A stretch of 10,092 nucleotides of DNA. Origin: Flavobacterium sp. (lineage in GTDB: Bacteria; Bacteroidota; Bacteroidia; Flavobacteriales; Flavobacteriaceae). This document shows positions 8,601 to 10,092 of the stretch, piece after piece. Location: contig SXQR01000279.1 in NCBI GenBank assembly GCA_005792865.1, positions 1 to 10,092 of the forward strand, given 5' to 3'. Each line of letters begins with the position of its first letter. The stretch's first letter is position 1. The notes beneath the pieces were generated by a model, which was given only the letters and a program-made list of their open reading frames with translations, ran no database searches and was not told the DNA's origin. Position numbers and translations under genes: made by a program.

Positions 8601-8710
8601 AAGGTACCGTTGCCGGTAAACGGCTGGGATTGTGACATTCCCGTTGCAGTAAACATTAGCCCTATCAGTATATAGGACAGCTTCTTTTTTAATGAAGTAA
8701 TTTTTTCCAT
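2606..8710 (-). CDS. Giant T9SS-secreted multidomain surface protein (adhesin-like)
   Basis: About 2,034 residues from ATG 8710; ATG 8719 would add three residues. An upstream in-frame TTG at 8797 lies inside the promoter's -7 element and is unlikely as the start. Order from 8710: Sec signal peptide (1-26: lysine-rich start, hydrophobic core LSYILIGLMFTATG, cut near MSQS); glycine-rich domain (30-232, opening FTVPAGVTSITVEAWGGGG); four Ig-like HYDIN/choice-of-anchor-D-type repeats (236-357, 358-479, 480-603, 604-723); calcium-binding TSP3-like repeat (726-747); cysteine-rich unassigned domain (756-987); second TSP3-like block (988-1184); LamG (about 1197-1356, opening with LDLDGRNDYAE); a flavobacterial region with YWSSPVG near 1550, GNPYASALDA at 1671 and GQGFFI at 1750; T9SS type A sorting domain (1956-2034, VALFNMLGQQI then SGTYIVTI and a KIAIK end). 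Inferred role: exported by Sec and then T9SS to the cell surface, for adhesion or matrix binding. No enzyme motif seen. The ligand is unknown. Confidence 0.93.
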   Translation of the reverse strand: MEKITSLKKKLSYILIGLMFTATGMSQSQPFTGNGTFTVPAGVTSITVEAWGGGGRGSSLSTNILGGGGGGGAYAAKTIAVLPGQTYNVSVGSGSTSNASAGGDSSFGSPVLLLAKGGNSASANSANGAPGGQASACLGDIAYSGGNGSTASASHSGGGGSSAGNAANGNNGSAPNGGAAPAGGGSGGDGTSTNTGGENGFGPGGGGGGARKTGGSNKSGGNGANGYVLVTWTVAEIAVSGNGVNIADNDMTPSTADATDFDVADLNFGSVSVTYTIQNPGTATLNISNITISGAQASDFTVTSAIPTTIAPGASATFTVLFNPSATGVRNAMVIITSDDSDEASFDFAIRGTGTNAEANVTGNGVTIVDGDTTPAAADHTAFGTTDILAGTITRTFTIQNAGTTTLTVGTPALSGTGAAQFSISTMPATSVAAGSSTTFSVTFNPSATGTQSAVITFTNNDGDENPYNFAISGVGADPEIVLTGNGLGINDGDTTPATTDGTNFGSMTVVAGSVIHSFTIHNAGSGTMPLTISGVTITGTNAADFTLTQSPTSPVAVNGQTTFQITFNPSGTGTRTATVNIANNDSNESPYDFAISGFGTQPEINVTGNGVSIVSGDATPALSDNTDFGTVSIENGSTLVTYTIQNTGVGAMTVGAITFSGVNAADFTLHTMPASSVAQSASTTFQVKFSPTTIGTKTATISIVNDDSNENPYTFAITGLGVRTYADTDGDGVSDNIDVDDDNDGVLDTYEETGCTVSPFANSVEYTFLNETFGTGTTRSQINVNIPGATCTYCYEDGIAGTNTTECPSQSTWILDDGEYTVTHKIAGTVASDPENIHGDLAWNGLTDHTPGDTNGRMAVFNASFTPGIFYETTIHGVLPNIPITYSFWVLNIMSSHNYSGSILPNITVEFLTTGGTLLSTYNTGNIGRCSSSTADNSCGYSNWLQYTTSVNLGNNTSFVIRFKNNAPGGGGNDLAIDDITIRQQYCDRDSDMISNIYDLDSDNDGIPDIEEAGFYALSGGKAYMDLTTAGVWADANLNGLHDTIDAMIAAGTYALPDADNDGTADVLDLDSDNDTLFDVDEAGLFNGDGDIDGDGVGDGTDTDRDGILNIYDTFTGYGTLYRPFGQDSDADGISDFRETDSNNDGAFDIAATLHASLDANNDGRIDSGADTDKDGINDNFDSTTAALGSPRNLNTKLYLDLDGRNDYAESTQILGGLAKSTIMGWIKLDASFNANGFIMGQDNFNLRVAVAGGNKLVATAKGVSVTYNTDLVPNRWYHVAAVYDGAGATQKLALYVNGQMENSSNSGTLAGALHASTAKFAMGRNSATATEYFNGSIDEARAFSTALTDDQLQKMVYQEIRQNGTAIRGEVVPKDIESSLWANLIGYYRMDAYKGDVIDNYTTAAIDQGSSTTLARIYNVKNIRRQLAPMPFETTIAAPIDQAVSQNNYVNGMDVLTYDWSILKIKHDMTFSYNNTDLGLFIEPGVTVVVDNHSAMRNSWYLKLDGKLDLQGRSQLVQTSGSDLDATSAGHIERDQQGTSNKWNYNYWSSPVGAINATTNNNNYTVASVFKDGTNPANPQNITWTTGLNGSATSPVTLSGYWIFKFQNVNNNYANWASVGPNGSLLAGQGFTLKGSNAATPNQNYVFVGKPHNGNITTTVAANNLNLCGNPYASALDANAFITQNAASTTGTLYFWEHFATNNTHTLQDYQGGYAARTLVGGTPPVSPAGVSGLGTSTRVPGRFIPVGQGFFITGSTTGGTVTFNNAQRAFIREENTDSNVMFRADNALAPAPLLNNNEDVFEEDTFPRLRIGYNSANNFHRQVLIGFMDNLATPAIDPGYDAIHIDNQPNDMYFINGYHKLVIRGEGQFNTEMVFPIGVKASAPGNVQFTLDGTENFAEGTPVYIHDNVTGIYHDITDGFAEIALAQGTFDDRFSLRFTQGTSLGHNDNAWENSIEVAYDNSALSIRNGLQDAEVESVALFNMLGQQISSTIVADGSDQLIMVPVNAVASGTYIVTIATTKGDMSRKIAIK
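5159..5749 (-). repeat. Calcium-binding TSP3-like repeat block 2
   Basis: Encodes residues 988-1184 of the giant protein. Motifs in order include DLDSDNDGIPD, DADNDGTAD, DLDSDNDTLFD, DIDGDGVGDGTD, DTDRDGILN, DSDADGISD, DSNNDGAFD, DANNDGRID and DTDKDGIND. The regular DxDxDG loops predict a rigid, calcium-dependent stalk that holds the LamG domain away from the cysteine-rich domain. Such blocks are common in large T9SS cargo proteins. Confidence 0.88.
6443..6535 (-). repeat. Calcium-binding TSP3-like repeat block 1
   Basis: Encodes residues 726-756 of the giant protein, with DTDGDGVSDNID and DDDNDGVLD, the DxDxDG pattern that binds calcium in thrombospondin type-3 and related repeats. It forms a short linker between the last Ig-like repeat and the cysteine-rich domain. 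Confidence 0.85.
6542..8005 (-). repeat. Four tandem ~366-bp repeats encoding Ig-like (HYDIN/choice-of-anchor-D-type) domains
   Basis: The units start at 8005, 7639, 7273 and 6901 (reading leftwards) and encode 122, 122, 124 and about 120 residues. Each opens with a version of EIxVTGNGVxIxDGDTTPA, then xFG, a TYTIQNxGTxxLT strand, ADFT or AQFS, a TTFxVxFNPSATG strand and a closing NDDSNENPYxFAIxGxG. The last unit has FSPTTIG in place of FNPSATG. The copies have clearly diverged, so this is old duplication, but shared words could still permit unequal recombination that adds or drops whole domains in frame. Confidence 0.92.
8015..8623 (-). repeat. Glycine-rich low-complexity coding region
   Basis: This part of the giant gene encodes a glycine/serine/asparagine/alanine-rich stretch with several poly-glycine runs (for example GGGGGGG early on and GGGGGG near its end). 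The DNA includes a pure (CCG)6 run on the plus strand at 8085-8102. The stretch starts with a PAGVTSITVEAWG strand and ends with NGYVLVTW, the usual bookends of bacterial glycine-rich surface domains. Slippage in the triplet runs would change protein length without a frameshift. Confidence 0.85.
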
Positions 8711-8731
8711 AACCCTCATTTTAATCTGAAT

Positions 8732-8751
8732 GTTTTTTGCCCCCAAAAAAC
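8732..8751 (-). promoter_or_regulatory. Perfect hairpin in the 5' leader of the giant gene
   Basis: On the transcript strand GTTTTTTG is followed by GGGG and then CAAAAAAC, a perfect 8-bp inverted repeat with a 4-nt loop. It lies between the predicted transcription start (about 8788) and the start codon, ending 12 nt before ATG 8719 and 21 nt before ATG 8710. It is not followed by a U-run, so it does not look like a terminator. It could affect translation or mRNA stability; that is inference. Confidence 0.55.
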
Positions 8752-8794
8752 GTGTCAGGCCGTCCGGAAATATTCCTTGTTGACTTTGACAGGC

Positions 8795-8825
8795 CAAATG
8801 TAGAATGCGGATTTAAAAAAACAAA
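8795..8825 (-). promoter_or_regulatory. Bacteroidota-type promoter of the giant surface-protein gene
   Basis: The minus strand carries TTTG (8825-8822), a 19-bp spacer, and TACATTTG (8802-8795), an exact match to the Bacteroidota -7 consensus TAnnTTTG with a -33 TTTG at proper spacing. The expected transcription start is near 8788, giving a leader of about 70-78 nt to ATG 8719 or 8710. The in-frame TTG at 8797-8795 is part of the -7 element and would not be on the transcript. Confidence 0.72.
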
Positions 8826-9231
8826 TTTTTTTGCCGATAAAATGCATATTACATCGACGAAATGCACAATTTGGCTTATTTTTAAAGAAAAGGACTACAA
8901 TAATATTCTCAAATTGTTTGGTTTTCGCAAATGCCTAAATAATTGATTAACAGTTGTTGAGGTTGATGGTATTTTTTGGCCGATGAGCCAACGCGATGAT
9001 CTTCGATGAATCAAATCTCGGCGCGAAGTCAGGCCTGAATTGCACCGAACGGAATCGGGAGCGCAGGTATACGGGCCAGTTTCCTAATGCTGAATCCCGT
9101 ATTTGGACGCAATGGCCTTTAGTACAGCGAATTGGAAATTTATAAGATTTGGGGGTAATTCTATAACCGATACGGCCGGGTTTAAAGTGAAATTTGTAAA
9201 AATTCAATCATAACCAGCTAAACATATTATT
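8826..9231. other. Intergenic region upstream of the DUF892 gene, with no gene I can support
   Basis: The stretch 8826-8940 is strongly AT-rich (about 27-30% GC by line). From about 8985 to 9130 composition rises to about 52-53% GC, then falls again towards the next start codon. Both strands are open across the GC-richer part: 86 codons on minus (9207-8947) and 49 codons on plus (8996-9145). Neither translation resembles a family I know or has a convincing start. The promoter of the next gene must lie here; the nearest match is TAAGATTTG at 9143-9151, with an extra spacer base and no good -33 partner. Confidence 0.5.
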
Positions 9232-9843
9232 ATGAAAGCCACAACAGCAAAAACCCGGACTTCCACGTCGAAGTCCACGGCCTCGAAAAAAACTACCACT
9301 TCAACAACAGGTTCAAAAAGAGAGGTGAAACCTAAAAGCTCCGCAGCTGAAGGACTTACCGAACTTCTTGAGGACCAGCTTAAAGATATTTATTGGGCCG
9401 AAAAGGCGCTGACCAAAGCCCTGCCGAAAATGGCCAAGAATGCCCAGTCCGAGAATTTGGTAAATGCAATCAAAGAGCACCTTACCGTCACAGAAAACCA
9501 GGTGGCCCGAGTTGAACAGATCTTTAGCCTGATGGGTAAAAAGGCAACCGCCAAAAAATGCGATGCAATGGAAGGTTTGATCAAGGAAGGCGAGAGCATC
9601 CTTGAAGAAACGCAGCCGGGACCAGTTAGGGATGCCGGAATCATCGCTGCCTCACAGAAAATCGAGCACTATGAAATCGCATCGTATGGGACAATGGCCG
9701 CGCACGCCCGTACTCTTGGGCTTGACGAAGTGGCGGCCTTATTGGAACAGACCCTGACCGAAGAAAAGGAGGCCGACGTGACCCTTACCGAAGCCGCCTA
9801 CAACACCATCAACTTTGACGCGGCCGAAGAGGACGAAATGTAA
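9232..9843 (+). CDS. DUF892/YciE-like ferritin-fold protein with basic N-terminal tail
   Basis: A protein of 203 residues. Residues 41-195 match the DUF892 (YciE/YciF) family of four-helix ferritin-like proteins: GLTELLEDQLKDIYWAEKAL (41-60), MEGLIKEGE (113-121), AGIIAASQKIEHYEIASYGT (135-154) and a final helix with EEKEAD. Candidate metal ligands in the expected helices are E57, E88, E114, E145, H146 and E148. In other bacteria these proteins are linked to general stress; the reaction is not well established. Residues 1-37 form an extra low-complexity tail of lysine, threonine and serine with about ten basic residues and one acidic residue, resembling histone H1-like or Dps-type DNA-binding tails. 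The C-terminus is acidic (AEEDEM). The ATG at 9232 has an A/T-rich upstream region and no Shine-Dalgarno. Likely cotranscribed with the next gene, 11 bp downstream. Cytoplasmic; no signal peptide. Confidence 0.92.
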   Translation: MKATTAKTRTSTSKSTASKKTTTSTTGSKREVKPKSSAAEGLTELLEDQLKDIYWAEKALTKALPKMAKNAQSENLVNAIKEHLTVTENQVARVEQIFSLMGKKATAKKCDAMEGLIKEGESILEETQPGPVRDAGIIAASQKIEHYEIASYGTMAAHARTLGLDEVAALLEQTLTEEKEADVTLTEAAYNTINFDAAEEDEM

Positions 9844-9854
9844 TCGGGAATACC

Positions 9855-10088
9855 ATGAAAATCCACCACCATATCGCAGGATCCGCCGGACGCAATCGTT
9901 TGGCAATGCAGCGCACTGAACCTGAGCCGGCTTTGCGCAGGGAATTTTTTGAACTTTCGTTGCAATCGGGGTACGATCTGCAGGAGGAGGACGAAGACGA
10001 CGTAACACAGCCGGCGGACGAATCGGAAGATGATGACAGGGACGCATACAAAAATGCCGACCAGGACAACATGTACTATTTTATTTAG
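9855..10088 (+). CDS. Small charge-segregated hypothetical protein
   Basis: A 77-residue frame starting 11 bp after the stop of the DUF892 gene, so probably in the same transcript. I do not recognise the family. The N-terminal third is basic (HHH at 4-6; R13, R15, R20, R28, R29), followed by a short stretch FFELSLQSGYDLQ (31-43). The C-terminal half (44-71) is dominated by aspartate and glutamate (EEDEDD, ESEDDDRD), and the end is NMYYFI. No signal peptide or membrane helix. The stop TAG at 10086-10088 is four bases from the window edge. Tight spacing and a clear ATG favour a real gene, but there is no homology evidence. Confidence 0.6.
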   Translation: MKIHHHIAGSAGRNRLAMQRTEPEPALRREFFELSLQSGYDLQEEDEDDVTQPADESEDDDRDAYKNADQDNMYYFI

Positions 10089-10092
10089 GGGC

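Noticed and set aside
8976..8991. A TTGGC...GCCAA hairpin as a possible terminator
   Set aside because: The stem is only 5 bp. The T-run lies upstream of it on the plus strand, and on the minus strand it is followed by A residues, so it fits neither direction.
8947..9207. An 86-codon minus-strand frame as a gene
   Set aside because: There is no recognisable domain, promoter or ribosome binding site, and its start falls in the leader of the DUF892 gene. Kept only as a finding about the GC-richer island.
9739..10072. Two minus-strand frames over the end of the DUF892 gene and the small acidic gene
   Set aside because: They are antisense to two better supported frames, with biased products and no family resemblance.
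1..10092. A search for a defence system, CRISPR array, transposon, prophage or biosynthetic cluster
   Set aside because: I found no array of regularly spaced repeats, no transposase or integrase, no nuclease or toxin-antitoxin pair, and no tRNA-like fold. The repeats present are coding or very short intergenic ones.

Overview
The window comes from a bacterium of the phylum Bacteroidota, most likely the family Flavobacteriaceae. The evidence is: a HisRS that reads like the Flavobacterium-type enzyme; a very large secreted protein with a C-terminal type IX secretion (T9SS) sorting domain and several flavobacterial surface-protein motifs; a promoter matching the Bacteroidota consensus (-33 TTTG, -7 TAnnTTTG); and start codons without clear Shine-Dalgarno sequences. 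Coding DNA looks moderately GC-rich for a flavobacterium, while part of the intergenic DNA is strongly AT-rich. Genus and species cannot be fixed from the sequence alone.

Layout. Positions 1-934 (minus) hold the N-terminal three quarters of a MacB/FtsX-type ABC transporter permease that runs off the left edge. A 223-bp divergent intergenic region (935-1157) contains two short tandem-repeat tracts and leads into hisS (1158-2531, plus), complete histidyl-tRNA synthetase. A symmetric hairpin terminator (2542-2560) separates hisS from the convergent giant gene at 2606-8710 (minus). That gene encodes a roughly 2,034-residue surface protein. In order it has a signal peptide, a glycine-rich region, four tandem Ig-like repeats of about 122 residues, calcium-binding thrombospondin type-3-like repeats flanking a cysteine-rich unassigned domain, a LamG domain, a long flavobacterial region and a T9SS sorting domain. 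Its promoter lies at 8795-8825. An intergenic region of about 400 bp (8826-9231) precedes a two-gene plus-strand unit: a DUF892/YciE-like ferritin-fold protein with a lysine/threonine-rich N-terminal tail (9232-9843), and 11 bp later a small charge-segregated hypothetical protein (9855-10088).

The genes do not form one pathway. hisS is housekeeping; the permease belongs to an export or envelope-stress type ABC system whose other genes lie outside the window; the giant protein is probably a cell-surface adhesin or matrix protein; the DUF892 pair is probably stress-related. I see no CRISPR array, tRNA, rRNA, transposase, phage gene or defence system. The parts most worth a second look are the giant protein's architecture and unassigned domains, the hairpin in its 5' leader, and the basic-tailed DUF892 protein with its acidic partner.
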